A stretch of DNA of 64,000 nt. It comes from Acinetobacter pittii (lineage in GTDB: Bacteria > Pseudomonadota > Gammaproteobacteria > Pseudomonadales > Moraxellaceae). The position numbers were made by a program, and so were the translations under genes. The stretch lies in the NCBI RefSeq assembly GCF_034064985.1, contig NZ_CP139249.1, forward strand, positions 868,001-932,000, written 5' to 3'. Under the pieces are notes generated by a model. That model searched no databases, was not told where the DNA came from, and worked only from the letters and a program-made list of their open reading frames with translations. The first letter of the stretch is position 1. Each line of letters begins with the position of its first letter. Of the stretch, positions 1 to 8,843 are shown one piece after another.

Positions 1-687
1 TAAATATTTTAAATTACTCACTTCAAAAGACTGTAAATAAACAGGCGCAATATCACGTGTATATTCGTATTTGGCTAAGGTTTTAAGAAGGGTATCTTCC
101 ATTGCCAGTTTCTGATTTTTAAAGTAAGTCGGATGTTTGGTTTCAATATATAAACCAATAATTTTTCCCGTTTTCTTATAATTTGCTTCAGCCAGTTCAA
201 TCACTTGCTCTAGAGTCGGGACAGGGTAGAGGTCATTATAGGCTGTGTTTGCTGGTCGGAACTCTGGAATACGTTCACGCGCTTTAAGCTGCTGTAATTC
301 ACTTAAAGTGAAGTCTTCTGTAAACCAGCCTGTTAAGTCTTTACCATCAATATTTTTTGTTGTTTTACGGTCTGCAAACTGGCTTAAAGTGCTTACATTG
401 GTTGTTCCGCCAATCTCATTTTCATGGCGTGTAACCAATACACCATCTTGTGTTGAAACAAGGTCCGGTTCAATAAAATCTGCACCATCATCAATGGCTT
501 TCTGATATGAAGCTAACGTGTGTTCAGGACGTAAAGCACTCGCGCCACGGTGGCCTACCACCAAGATTTTAGGAAGTTGATATTCTGGTGTGGTTGGTGA
601 GTTTTCAGTTTTATCATCGTCATTACAACCCACCAAGCTAATTAAACTTAAGCATAAAAGTGCTCTTTTAAACATAATTCTACTCAT
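1..687 (-). CDS. glpQ: Glycerophosphodiester phosphodiesterase, lipoprotein form (partial, C-terminus beyond left edge)
   Basis: The reverse strand reads open from 687 to the window edge, giving the first 229 residues. The N-terminus is a lipoprotein signal (hydrophobic LCLSLISLVG followed by Cys), then a short Asp/Thr-rich linker, then the GDPD barrel start with HRGASALRPEHT, a metal-binding stretch around DFIEPDLV and TRHE. These are the hallmark residues of GlpQ-type glycerophosphodiester phosphodiesterases, which split glycerophosphodiesters into glycerol-3-phosphate and an alcohol in the cell envelope. A second in-frame ATG lies at 675, four codons later; neither has a strong ribosome binding site, so the start is uncertain by four residues. 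The family is certain; the exact symbol is a family-level choice. Confidence 0.9.
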   Translation of the reverse strand, partial: MSRIMFKRALLCLSLISLVGCNDDDKTENSPTTPEYQLPKILVVGHRGASALRPEHTLASYQKAIDDGADFIEPDLVSTQDGVLVTRHENEIGGTTNVSTLSQFADRKTTKNIDGKDLTGWFTEDFTLSELQQLKARERIPEFRPANTAYNDLYPVPTLEQVIELAEANYKKTGKIIGLYIETKHPTYFKNQKLAMEDTLLKTLAKYEYTRDIAPVYLQSFEVSNLKYL

Positions 688-735
688 ATTGTTTTAGTCG
701 AAACGTATTTAGTCTGATGATTGAACTTGACGTGA

Positions 736-752
736 TCATGAAGAATTCATGA
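736..752. promoter_or_regulatory. Perfect 7-bp inverted repeat in the glpQ/RND divergent region (candidate operator)
   Basis: TCATGAA, three bases, TTCATGA forms a perfect palindromic arrangement in the divergent space between the phosphodiesterase and the RND pump gene. A TTGACG hexamer at 727-732 lies just upstream and could be a -35 element, which would put the repeat in the spacer, but the matching -10 is poor. The size and symmetry resemble a TetR-class operator. That role is inferred; only the symmetry is seen. Confidence 0.3.
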
Positions 753-938
753 ATTTTCAGTGACACTTGTTAAAACCTTGTTTATGGGTTTGTAGGAAAT
801 ACCAGTTCTTGCTTTGTTTTTGTTCTAATTGCATTTATTGTGTTAATTCTACTTGTCTTTTTTATATCGCTCGTTGATGATCAAGAAGGCAAATTTGCTA
901 TTGCTATCTGTTAATTGACGACCTAATTCTGAGCAGCC

Positions 939-3900
939 ATGCTATCTAAATTTTTTATTCAGCGTCCCATTTTTGCCAGTGTACTCGCAATTATTGTTAT
1001 GGCATTTGGTATTTTCTCGGTGCTGAATTTACCCGTAGAGCGTTATCCTGATATTGCCCCTCCCAAAATTACAGTATCGGCAAGTTATAGTGGCGCAGAT
1101 GCGCAAACGGTTGAGCAAAGTGTTACTCAAATTTTAGAGCAGCAAATACAAGGTATTGATCACTTACTTTATTTCAGCTCTACCAGTGATTCATCAGGAC
1201 GTAGCCGAATTACCATTAGTTTTGATAATGGAACAAATCCAGATACAGCACAGGTCCAAGTCCAAAATAGTATTAGTGGTGTCATAAGACGCTTACCCGA
1301 TGAAGTACAACGCCAAGGGGTGACCGTGAGTAAGTCACTCGGCGATACTTTTATGGTGGTAGGCTTATATGACTCTACAGGTAAATCGGGCAACATTGAG
1401 CTATCGGACTATTTAACGACGCATGTGGTAGATAACCTAAACCGTATTGAAGGGGTGGGTGAGTCTGATGTTTTCGGTTCGCAATATGCTATGCGAATCT
1501 GGCTAAATCCAGAGAAATTAAAACAATATAATTTAATGCCAAGTGATGTAGCGAATGCAATCACTGCTCAAAATACACAAGTTGCCGCAGGTGCAATCGG
1601 TGATTTACCCGTCATTGATGGACAATATTTAAATACGAAAGTCACCGCAGGATCTCGACTAAAAACAGTCGAAGATTTTAAAAATATTGTAGTGAAAGCA
1701 AATCAAACAGCGAGCTATGTCTACTTAAAAGATATTGCTAGAGTCGAGTTGGGTGCAGAAAATTATCAGTCTTTTAACACTATTAATGGCTATCCAGCCG
1801 CTGGTTTAGGCATTTCACTATCTTCTGGTGCAAACGCGATTCAGACCTCTAAACTCATCCATCAAACTCTAGATCAGCTTATAACCAAGCTACCTGCTGG
1901 TTATAAAATTGTTTATCCACGAGATAATACGCCGTTTGTTCAAGAGTCTATTAAAGAAGTTGTAAAGACGCTTATTGAAGCCATTATTTTAGTTATTTTG
2001 GTGATGTTCCTGTTCTTGCAAAGCTGGCGCGCCACACTCATTCCAAGTATTACCGTTCCTGTTGTTATTTTAGGAACTTTTGCTGTTTTATATGTGCTCG
2101 GTTTTAGTATTAACACCTTGACGCTGTTTGCATTGGTGCTCGCCATTGGTTTGCTAGTAGATGATGCGATTGTGGTCGTTGAGAATGTTGAACGGCTCAT
2201 GCATGAACAGCATTTAACGCCGAAAGAAGCAGCCATTGAGTCGATGGGAGAAATTAGTGGTGCCTTAGTCGGAATTACATTGGTTTTAACTGCTGTTTTT
2301 ATTCCAATGTCATTTTTAGGTGGTTCAATTGGCGTGATTTATCGTCAGTTTTCCATTACTTTAGTTGCCGCTATGGCGTTATCACTTGTGGTAGCATTAG
2401 TCTTAACACCCGCTTTATGTGCCTTAATTTTAAAACCGAATCCAGAGCCTATGCGCTGGGCAGTTTGGTTTAACAAAAAAATTGATCAACTTAAAAATCA
2501 ATATATCAAGATTGTCCAAACAAGCATCCGTTACAGTAAATCGGTTATCGTGATTTTTGTGGCTTTGATTGCAGTTTTTGCACTGTTCTATAGTGGTTTA
2601 AAAAGTGGATTTATTCCTAAAGAAGACCAAGGCATTTTAAGTGTTCAAATTAAGCTTGTTGATAGTGCTCCAATATCGCAAAGTCAGAAAATTGGAGAAC
2701 AAGTCCGCCAATATTTCTTAACTCAAGAAGATAAGAATGTGGATTTGGTTTTAATCCGCTATGGCCGAAATTATTCTGGTACAGGCCAGAACTTGGCACA
2801 GGGATTTATTGCCTTAAAACCTTGGGATGTGCGTACAGGTAAGGAAAACTCAGCTGACGCTATACAAAAGCGTGCGATGAAATATTTTAGTCAGTTCAAT
2901 AATGCACAAATTAATGTGACACTACCTGCTTCGGTCAATGGTTTAGGACAAACCGATGGTCTGGATTTATGGATTCAAGATTTAAATGGCCAAGGGCAAG
3001 ATTTTCTAGATAATACCTTCCGCCAGTTGCAAACGCAGAGTAAAAGCTATTCAAGTTTTGAAAACTTTGATAAGCAATCTACTAACAGTAAAGCAAACCT
3101 CAATATCAAAATTGATCAGAAACAAGCATTAGCAAATGGATTAGAACTACCCGCGATTAACAACACCTTGTCGAGTGCATGGGGTGGAACGTATGTAAAT
3201 GACTTTATTGACCGTGGTCGTATCAAGCGCGTTATGATTCAAGGTGATGCCCAGTTCAGATCAAAACCGGAAGATTTATATAATTGGTCTGTACGTAATA
3301 ACCAAAATGAGATGGTGCCTTTTAGTTCATTTGCTAACTTTAGTTGGGGCGGTGCTCCTGAAATTGTAAAACGTTATATGGGTTATAGTGCCTTGCAGTT
3401 ACAAGCCGATGTTGCGAGTGGTAGCAGCTCGGGTCAGGCCATGAAAGATGTTGAACAACTTGTAAATCAGCAAAAGGATGTTGGTTTGGCGTGGACAGGC
3501 TTATCTTTTGAAGAGCAGAAGTCGACAAATCAGGCCGTCTGGTTATATTTAATCTCGGCAGGCTTTATCTTCTTATGTTTAGCCGCACTCTATGAAAGCT
3601 TAAGCATTCCTGCCGCCGTGATGACCTCTATTCCGCTAGGTGTGGGAGGAAGTGTCATTTTCTCTTATATTTTTGGACTGCCTAATGATGTGTATTTCCA
3701 AATTGCGCTGCTAACCACGATTGGTTTGTCATGTAAAAACGCAATTTTAATTGTTGAGTTTGCAGCTTTGGCTCAAGAAAAAGGTAAGACTGCAATTCAA
3801 GCAGCTCTAGAAGGCGCAAGCTTACGTTTAAGACCGATTTTAATGACTTCTTTGGCCTTTGGTGCAGGTGTAATTCCTTTGGTCTTTGCACAAGGCGCAG

Positions 3901-4034
3901 GGGCTGTAAGCCGTCAAGAAATCGGTATTAGTATTTTAGGTGGCGTAATGTTCGGTACAGTACTGGTTCTGTTCTTTATTCCAGTCATGTACGTGTTATT
4001 GCGTTCATTGTTTAGATCGAAAGCTGCTCGTTAA
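939..4034 (+). CDS. RND-family multidrug efflux inner-membrane transporter
   Basis: This 1031-residue protein has the full length and plan of an AcrB/AdeB-type proton-driven pump: a first membrane helix at about residues 9-28, a large periplasmic porter loop, a central helix bundle with the proton-relay Asp pair D408-D409 in LLVDDAIVVVEN, a second large periplasmic loop, and a second bundle with the conserved Lys (K933) in SCKNAILIVEF. It should form trimers and export drugs or amphiphiles through a periplasmic adaptor and an outer-membrane channel. No adaptor or channel gene is adjacent; the neighbours are a phosphodiesterase and a DUF4112 gene. The sequence differs clearly from AdeB and AdeJ as I remember them, so I give no symbol. 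The start is ATG at 939 with only a weak ribosome binding site. Confidence 0.93.
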   Translation: MLSKFFIQRPIFASVLAIIVMAFGIFSVLNLPVERYPDIAPPKITVSASYSGADAQTVEQSVTQILEQQIQGIDHLLYFSSTSDSSGRSRITISFDNGTNPDTAQVQVQNSISGVIRRLPDEVQRQGVTVSKSLGDTFMVVGLYDSTGKSGNIELSDYLTTHVVDNLNRIEGVGESDVFGSQYAMRIWLNPEKLKQYNLMPSDVANAITAQNTQVAAGAIGDLPVIDGQYLNTKVTAGSRLKTVEDFKNIVVKANQTASYVYLKDIARVELGAENYQSFNTINGYPAAGLGISLSSGANAIQTSKLIHQTLDQLITKLPAGYKIVYPRDNTPFVQESIKEVVKTLIEAIILVILVMFLFLQSWRATLIPSITVPVVILGTFAVLYVLGFSINTLTLFALVLAIGLLVDDAIVVVENVERLMHEQHLTPKEAAIESMGEISGALVGITLVLTAVFIPMSFLGGSIGVIYRQFSITLVAAMALSLVVALVLTPALCALILKPNPEPMRWAVWFNKKIDQLKNQYIKIVQTSIRYSKSVIVIFVALIAVFALFYSGLKSGFIPKEDQGILSVQIKLVDSAPISQSQKIGEQVRQYFLTQEDKNVDLVLIRYGRNYSGTGQNLAQGFIALKPWDVRTGKENSADAIQKRAMKYFSQFNNAQINVTLPASVNGLGQTDGLDLWIQDLNGQGQDFLDNTFRQLQTQSKSYSSFENFDKQSTNSKANLNIKIDQKQALANGLELPAINNTLSSAWGGTYVNDFIDRGRIKRVMIQGDAQFRSKPEDLYNWSVRNNQNEMVPFSSFANFSWGGAPEIVKRYMGYSALQLQADVASGSSSGQAMKDVEQLVNQQKDVGLAWTGLSFEEQKSTNQAVWLYLISAGFIFLCLAALYESLSIPAAVMTSIPLGVGGSVIFSYIFGLPNDVYFQIALLTTIGLSCKNAILIVEFAALAQEKGKTAIQAALEGASLRLRPILMTSLAFGAGVIPLVFAQGAGAVSRQEIGISILGGVMFGTVLVLFFIPVMYVLLRSLFRSKAAR

Positions 4035-4104
4035 GTAAATAATTTAAAAAGAGGTATTAAATCAAGTATATTAAGATTAACTTCTCTTCATATATTTGAT
4101 TTAG

Positions 4105-4680
4105 ATGCCTCAAGAAAAAAAATTAACAGAGCAACAGGTCATCGCACTAGAACGAGATCTGGCCAAGTTCGCGACCATGATGGACAGCGCGGTTCGCATT
4201 CCTTTTACAAAGCAGGGCATTGGTGCCGATGCTGCACTGAGTACGATTCCGGTTGCAGGTGATGTTGCTGGTTTCGTATTGACCTGTTATGCCATCTATA
4301 AAGCCAAACAAATTGGTGTACCTCAGCATAAGTTGACTCCAGTCATCAAACTCGCTGTTGTAGATGCTGTAGTAGGCTTTGTTCCTGTGGCTGGAACTAT
4401 TTTCGATATTTTTATACGACCGAGTCGAAAAGCATTAGATGTGGTTCATACGCATATACGCGAAGAATATAAGATCCAAAGTGATATTCATGTCGTTCAT
4501 CCATACTTACATGAAAAACTCGAAAAGAAGCAGCAGCATTCAGCTTTCTGGCGTAATCCTGTGGTGAGTTGGTTATGGTTACATATACCCGATTTAGTAG
4601 GTGTGCTTGTACTGCTTTTACTTGGCTTGGCTGTTTGGTGGGGCGCAAGTTACCTGTGGGGTCTCTATCAAGCCATGTAA
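4105..4680 (+). CDS. DUF4112 family membrane protein
   Basis: The 191-residue product matches the DUF4112 pattern: an N-terminal stretch around MDSAVRIPFT and GIGADAALSTIPVAGD, a repeated glycine/proline-rich helical hairpin (GFVPVAGTIFDIFIRPS), and a C-terminal hydrophobic segment (about 165-187) that should span the inner membrane. The function of the family is unknown. It lies 70 bases after the RND gene on the same strand, but AT-rich sequence separates them and no functional link is evident. The gene ends at a strong terminator shared with the convergent htpX. Confidence 0.85.
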   Translation: MPQEKKLTEQQVIALERDLAKFATMMDSAVRIPFTKQGIGADAALSTIPVAGDVAGFVLTCYAIYKAKQIGVPQHKLTPVIKLAVVDAVVGFVPVAGTIFDIFIRPSRKALDVVHTHIREEYKIQSDIHVVHPYLHEKLEKKQQHSAFWRNPVVSWLWLHIPDLVGVLVLLLLGLAVWWGASYLWGLYQAM

Positions 4681-4684
4681 TAAA

Positions 4685-4717
4685 AAATAAAGCCTCCAGT
4701 TGGAGGCTTTATTTTTA
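4685..4717. terminator. Bidirectional intrinsic terminator between DUF4112 gene and htpX
   Basis: The hairpin GCCTCC-AGTT-GGAGGC is flanked by A-rich sequence on the left and a T-run on the right, so it works on both strands. It lies between two convergent stop codons. Confidence 0.9.
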
Positions 4718-4728
4718 CATTAAACGTT

Positions 4729-5634
4729 TTATGGGCAATCTAATTGATGTAAAGCTGCCACACGTTGTTCAATTGTTGGGTGGGTTTGGAACAAAGCAGC
4801 TAAGCTGAAACCTTGTTCTTTACCTTCCGCAATTGCGAAAGCTTTCATTTCTTTTGGCATTTGATCTGGCATTTCAGTCTCAGCTTGTAGACGTAATAAT
4901 GCAGAAATCATTGCTTGTTTACCTGCTAAACGTGCACCTGCTTCATCAGCACGGTATTCACGATAACGAGAGAACCACATCACAATGGCAGAAGCGAGAA
5001 TACCAAAGACAATATCCAATACCATGGTAATAATAAAGTAACCCATACCCGGGGCTTCATCATCTTGACGACCAAAAACGTTACGGTCGATAAAGTCACC
5101 AACTACACGAGCAAAGAACATAACAAAGGCGTTCACAACACCTTGGATGAGCGCTAGGGTAACCATGTCACCATTCGCAACGTGACCAATCTCGTGCGCA
5201 AGCACAGCACGTAGCTCATCTTTGTTCATACGTTCAAGTAGACCAGATGAAACGGCAACTAAGGCATCATTTTTGTTCCAGCCTGTTGCAAAGGCATTGG
5301 ATTGATATGATGGAAAAATACCAACCTCTGGCATGTTGATACCAGCACGTTGAGAAAGTTCAGCGACTGTTTGCAATAACCAGCTTTCAGCTTGGTTACG
5401 AGGAGCATTTGGGTCGATCAGTTCTGTACCGGTCGTTTTCTTAGCCATCCATTTTGACATGAATAACGAGATTAAAGATCCCACCATACCAAACACAAAA
5501 CAGATCACTAAAAGGTTGCCTAGATTCAAGCCACCCGCGCCATGGTAACTACCGACACCGAAGAGTGACAAAATAATGCCAGCTACAACCAGTACCGCGA
5601 GGTTGGTAAGCAAAAACAAACCAATCCGCATCAT
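4729..5634 (-). CDS. htpX: Membrane zinc metalloprotease HtpX
   Basis: The 301-residue protein has two N-terminal membrane helices (about 5-27 and 38-60), the M48 zinc motif HEIGH at residues 147-151, and a third ligand Glu in the REYRADE stretch near residue 228. Two further hydrophobic segments lie around 160-180 and 195-215. This is the HtpX layout: an inner-membrane protease with cytoplasmic active site that degrades misfolded membrane proteins alongside FtsH. It is monocistronic, convergent with the DUF4112 gene. A 228-base AT-rich upstream space should hold its promoter; I could not see a clear heat-shock promoter there. Confidence 0.96.
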   Translation of the reverse strand: MMRIGLFLLTNLAVLVVAGIILSLFGVGSYHGAGGLNLGNLLVICFVFGMVGSLISLFMSKWMAKKTTGTELIDPNAPRNQAESWLLQTVAELSQRAGINMPEVGIFPSYQSNAFATGWNKNDALVAVSSGLLERMNKDELRAVLAHEIGHVANGDMVTLALIQGVVNAFVMFFARVVGDFIDRNVFGRQDDEAPGMGYFIITMVLDIVFGILASAIVMWFSRYREYRADEAGARLAGKQAMISALLRLQAETEMPDQMPKEMKAFAIAEGKEQGFSLAALFQTHPTIEQRVAALHQLDCP

Positions 5635-5862
5635 TGAGAAAATCCTCTTATAAATAAAATGTTATCTGATTTACAAATTCGAAATCATGAAGCTAATATG
5701 CGGGGCTTGGGGGAAAAATTCAAGAAAAAAATAAGGAATTGATACATTCTTTCATGTAGCAGAATGTGCCTAAATTTAAAGAATAATTGGCTAAATTCGT
5801 CAAAATGGTAAAGATCAGGTAATAGATCATTACAATTTAAAACATCTGAACTTACCTAAATA

Positions 5863-5881
5863 GAACTGCGAAACGCAGTTC
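5863..5881 (-). terminator. Hairpin downstream of the lytic transglycosylase gene
   Basis: GAACTGCG-AAA-CGCAGTTC is a perfect 8-bp stem that starts 11 bases past the stop codon of the minus-strand gene. The trailing sequence on that strand is T-containing but not a clean run, so termination strength is uncertain. Confidence 0.65.
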
Positions 5882-5892
5882 TTCTTTACTGT

Positions 5893-6753
5893 TTATTCAA
5901 TTCGTATATGGGCAATTGCGGTGGCATTATTGGTGACATAAGTGCCCGTTGGCGCATCTGTATAACTACCGTCAGATAAAGTGACGATTTGACGAGAAGA
6001 TGAATATTTAGGTGATTGAGTCGTGATTTGAGCTGTTGTGTTTTCTACCAAATTAGAAGAATGAGAAACGGTTTGCGCTGAAGTATTCGTAAAAGATGAA
6101 AAACCTGAACCAGATGCATATAGGTTTTGATATCGGCTTGTCACACGGCGCACATAATCTTGTGTTTCACGGAAAGGGGGAATACCGCCGTATTTGTCGA
6201 CATTACCTTCACCAGCATTGTAAGCCGCAAGCGCCATTTGCGTGTTTCCATTAAAACGCTTGAGTAACCAGCTTAAATATTTTGCACCGGCAAAAATATT
6301 TTGTTGCGGGTCATACGCGTTAGATACATTAAAACGACGGGCCGTCGCAGGCATAAGCTGCATTAAGCCTTGAGCACCTACTGGTGAACGAGCTCTTACG
6401 TTAAATCCTGACTCGGTGTGCATAACGGCTTTAATTAAACCTTCCGATACACCATGTTGCTGTGCAGCTTGTCTAATAATATGGTCGAAAGCATTTTTAT
6501 TCTTGTTGTAACTTGGCAGAACAGAAGCTTCTGATGTTCCCCAGTTTGTATAACTGTGAATATTACTATCTGGATAATAGGTTACTTTTACTTTTTTAAG
6601 AGAGTGGTCATAGCTTTTTCGGTTGGTGAGCAATGTACTACCGTTTTTATCTTGGTAAATATACATTTGACCTGCTGAACTTGAAGTTATACCGACCATA
6701 AAAGTGGTCATCCCCAACGAACAAGAAATAAGAAATTGAACCGATTTTTTCAT
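5893..6753 (-). CDS. Soluble lytic transglycosylase with DUF4124-like N-terminus
   Basis: The 286-residue protein starts with a hydrophobic signal-like segment (about 7-27), followed by a short DUF4124-type module (QMYIYQDKNGSTLLTN) often found in secreted wall enzymes. The SLT domain covers roughly 85-205: catalytic Glu114 in HTESGFN, then GAQGLMQLMPATA, NIFAGAKYL and ALAAYNAGEG, all standard goose-lysozyme-fold motifs. The C-terminal 80 residues are Ser/Thr/Gln-rich and probably disordered. It should cleave the MurNAc-GlcNAc bond of peptidoglycan with 1,6-anhydro product. It is transcribed divergently from ttcA across a 500-base AT-rich gap. Confidence 0.9.
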   Translation of the reverse strand: MKKSVQFLISCSLGMTTFMVGITSSSAGQMYIYQDKNGSTLLTNRKSYDHSLKKVKVTYYPDSNIHSYTNWGTSEASVLPSYNKNKNAFDHIIRQAAQQHGVSEGLIKAVMHTESGFNVRARSPVGAQGLMQLMPATARRFNVSNAYDPQQNIFAGAKYLSWLLKRFNGNTQMALAAYNAGEGNVDKYGGIPPFRETQDYVRRVTSRYQNLYASGSGFSSFTNTSAQTVSHSSNLVENTTAQITTQSPKYSSSRQIVTLSDGSYTDAPTGTYVTNNATAIAHIRIE

Positions 6754-6925
6754 TTTATGTTATTCACAATTTTAAGGTACTCAAAACTTGCAAAAGAGTT
6801 TATCAAAAAATACTACTTAAAGAAGATTTGTGTAATTTTTTTTATTTCGACTCTTTCAAAAAATCAAGCTGATTTGTTCGAATGCTCATCAAAAAAAATT
6901 AAAAAATTTTTTTAAAATGATTCTA

Positions 6926-6953
6926 TTGACTTGCATAACATGTTGATTATTAA
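6926..6953 (+). promoter_or_regulatory. Candidate sigma70 promoter upstream of ttcA
   Basis: TTGACT, a 16-base spacer and TATTAA resemble -35 and -10 elements. The match at -10 is moderate, and the distance to ttcA is long, so this is tentative. Confidence 0.3.
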
Positions 6954-7034
6954 AAGTAAAAAACATTGGTTAAAAAATGATCAATTTAAAGAAAACCCTT
7001 AACAGAAGGCCAAAACAGTTTGTCAAGTACGAAG

Positions 7035-7079
7035 AAATCCACAATTTTATCCACAGGTTTTGTGGAAAACTGTGGAAAA
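7035..7079. promoter_or_regulatory. Cluster of DnaA-box-like 9-mers
   Basis: Within 45 bases there is one perfect DnaA-box consensus (TTATCCACA, 7047-7055), two reverse-oriented single-mismatch copies (TGTGGAAAA at 7061-7069 and 7071-7079), and a two-mismatch copy (AAATCCACA, 7035-7043). Start-to-start spacing is 12, 14 and 10 bases. The forward and reverse copies could also pair as an RNA hairpin. DnaA binding is inferred from the consensus only. Confidence 0.45.
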
Positions 7080-7258
7080 GTCCAAAAAGTAAGCATTTTG
7101 CACAAATTTTGAACGCTTGAGTCAAAAATAAAGCATGTGTTTTGCATCATGCACGAGCAATGTGACGACTTCAAGAATTGAAACTATTCTTTTGATGCGA
7201 TTCTCTTCTGAATCATATAAAATTGCGCGGTATTTTTATTTATGGGTATACCTCGTCT

Positions 7259-8164
7259 ATGTACGCGCCAGTTGAGTCCAATCAGGGATTTAATTTTAAG
7301 CCTGAACTTCCAACAAGCTCGGCCTATTACCGTTTGCTCAAGAAGCTTCGCCGTCAAGTTGGGCATGCTATTCGTGACTTCAATATGATTGAAGATGGCG
7401 ATAAGGTCATGGTGTGTGTGTCTGGTGGTAAAGACAGTTATACCTTGCTCGATATTTTGTTGCAGTTTAAGCGTATTGCACCAATCAATTTTGATGTGGT
7501 TGCGGTTAACCTTGACCAAAAACAACCAGGCTTTCCTGAAGATGTTTTGCCTCGTTATATGGAAGAGAACAACATTCCATATTACATTTTAGAAAAAGAC
7601 ACCTATACCATTACTAAACGTTTAACGCCGGAAGGTAAAACTTACTGTGCAGTATGTTCACGTTTACGCCGTGGTTCTTTATATGGCTTTGCACAAGAGA
7701 TTGGTGCAACTAAAGTTGCTTTAGGTCACCACCGTGATGACATCATTGCAACGTTCTTCTTGAATTTGTTCCATGGTGGTAGCTTAAAGGCGATGCCTCC
7801 AAAGCTTTTATCGTCAGATAAAAAGAACATTTTGATTCGTCCTTTGGCATATGTTGAAGAAAAAGACATTATTAAATATGCCGAGTTGCGTCAGTTCCCA
7901 ATCATTCCATGTAATCTTTGTGGCTCGCAGGAAAACCTACAGCGTGCCATGCTTAATGAAATGCTACGTGAATGGGATAAACAATATCCGAAGCGCTTAC
8001 ACAGCATTTTCGGTGCGTTGCAGAACGTATCTCCATCTCAGTTGGCAGACCGTGAGCTGTTCGATTTTGAAGCTCTAGACTCTCAGCGTGAGTTGGATAT
8101 TAAAGATCCAGAAGAGCTTAAGAAACGTTTAGATGTAGTGAACTTAAGCTTTGCTGCTGAATAA
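7259..8164 (+). CDS. ttcA: tRNA 2-thiocytidine biosynthesis protein TtcA
   Basis: The 301-residue protein carries the PP-loop SGGKDS (residues 55-60) for ATP-dependent activation, the CxxC pair Cys130/Cys133, and further cysteines at 218 and 221 (IPCNLC), which match the iron-sulfur cluster ligands of TtcA. TtcA thiolates cytidine 32 in several tRNAs. I chose ATG at 7259; a TTG at 7223 would add 12 residues that look unlike the family. The gene is followed by a weak hairpin and an SCP2-like gene and appears to be transcribed alone. Confidence 0.95.
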   Translation: MYAPVESNQGFNFKPELPTSSAYYRLLKKLRRQVGHAIRDFNMIEDGDKVMVCVSGGKDSYTLLDILLQFKRIAPINFDVVAVNLDQKQPGFPEDVLPRYMEENNIPYYILEKDTYTITKRLTPEGKTYCAVCSRLRRGSLYGFAQEIGATKVALGHHRDDIIATFFLNLFHGGSLKAMPPKLLSSDKKNILIRPLAYVEEKDIIKYAELRQFPIIPCNLCGSQENLQRAMLNEMLREWDKQYPKRLHSIFGALQNVSPSQLADRELFDFEALDSQRELDIKDPEELKKRLDVVNLSFAAE

Positions 8165-8184
8165 ACGCTAGCATAGAAAATGTT

Positions 8185-8211
8185 AAGGGCACTTTATAAT
8201 CAAGTGCCTTT
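8185..8211 (+). terminator. Hairpin after ttcA
   Basis: AAGGGCACTT and AAGTGCCTTT form a 10-bp stem with one bulge and a 7-base loop, 20 bases after the ttcA stop. The T-run is short, so the terminator is weak or processed. Confidence 0.45.
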
Positions 8212-8368
8212 AATGTATCAAAATACTAAAAAATGAATGTTCCGTACAAAAAGTCATAGCCCAAAATTTAAATTACATGCTATAACAACCCACAAGCAGA
8301 ATTGCTTCACATGATGTTGTCTGGATAGGCAACTAGAGAAATTGAACAAATAAATTTGAGGAAGAATC

Positions 8369-8752
8369 ATGCCTGCATTTTTAACTGAAGATTGGTTTGC
8401 GACTGTCGAAAAATTAACTGCTGAAGCAGGTGATCTTAATTTGCCACCCGCTCTTGCGAATTTGGCAATTAATTTAGTAGTTACAGATGCTGCTGGAAAT
8501 ACCGAATTAGCTTTAGATGGGGGTAAAATCCAAAAAGGTTTGTCTTCAAATGCCAAAACAACTTTAAATATGGATGCTGAAACTTTACGTAAAGTATTCT
8601 TAGAGTTTGATATGGCTGCTGCTATGCAGGCATTCATGACTGGTAAAATTAAAGTTCAAGGCGATATGTCTCAATTGATGGCTCTACAAACAGCTAAGCC
8701 AAGCCAAGAACAAAAAGATTTGTTTAAGAAAGTTTTAGAGCATACTGCTTAA
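8369..8752 (+). CDS. SCP2 sterol-binding domain protein
   Basis: The 127-residue protein is a single small SCP2-like domain. The diagnostic features are the central strand-rich region with ELALDGGKIQKGL, the NMDAETLRKVFLEFD segment, and the C-terminal AFMTGKIKVQGDMSQLMAL, where the GKIKVQGD turn is typical of bacterial SCP2 proteins. The domain forms a hydrophobic pocket that binds lipids or fatty acyl groups; the bacterial role is not settled. There is no signal peptide, so it is cytoplasmic. ATG at 8369 is preceded by a good GAGGAAG ribosome binding site. Confidence 0.85.
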   Translation: MPAFLTEDWFATVEKLTAEAGDLNLPPALANLAINLVVTDAAGNTELALDGGKIQKGLSSNAKTTLNMDAETLRKVFLEFDMAAAMQAFMTGKIKVQGDMSQLMALQTAKPSQEQKDLFKKVLEHTA

Positions 8753-8770
8753 ACTTAAAAGAATTCATAT

Positions 8771-8800
8771 AAAAAGCTTACCCAAAGAGGTAAGCTTTTT
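8771..8800. terminator. Strong bidirectional terminator after SCP2 gene
   Basis: A perfect 12-bp stem (AAAAAGCTTACC / GGTAAGCTTTTT) with a 6-base loop ends in T-runs on both strands, between the convergent SCP2 gene and MltF-like gene. Confidence 0.92.
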
Positions 8801-8843
8801 ATTTATACAAACAATGAATTTATCAACTTTTAAATAATAAAAA

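Larger units (their letters stand above)
6754..7258. other. Long AT-rich intergenic region between lytic transglycosylase and ttcA
   Basis: No convincing gene is present. The region contains a very AT-rich stretch (about 6885-6920), a possible promoter at 6926-6953, and a tight cluster of DnaA-box-like sequences at 7035-7079. If that promoter serves ttcA, its transcript has a leader of about 300 bases. Confidence 0.7.

Noticed and set aside
939..4034. Calling the RND pump AdeB or AdeJ
   Set aside because: The length and fold fit, but the N-terminal and loop sequences differ from both as I recall them, and no adaptor gene is beside it.
7035..7079. Chromosomal replication origin
   Set aside because: DnaA-like boxes next to AT-rich DNA look like oriC, but there are no dnaA, dnaN, rpmH or rnpA genes nearby and only four boxes, three of them imperfect.
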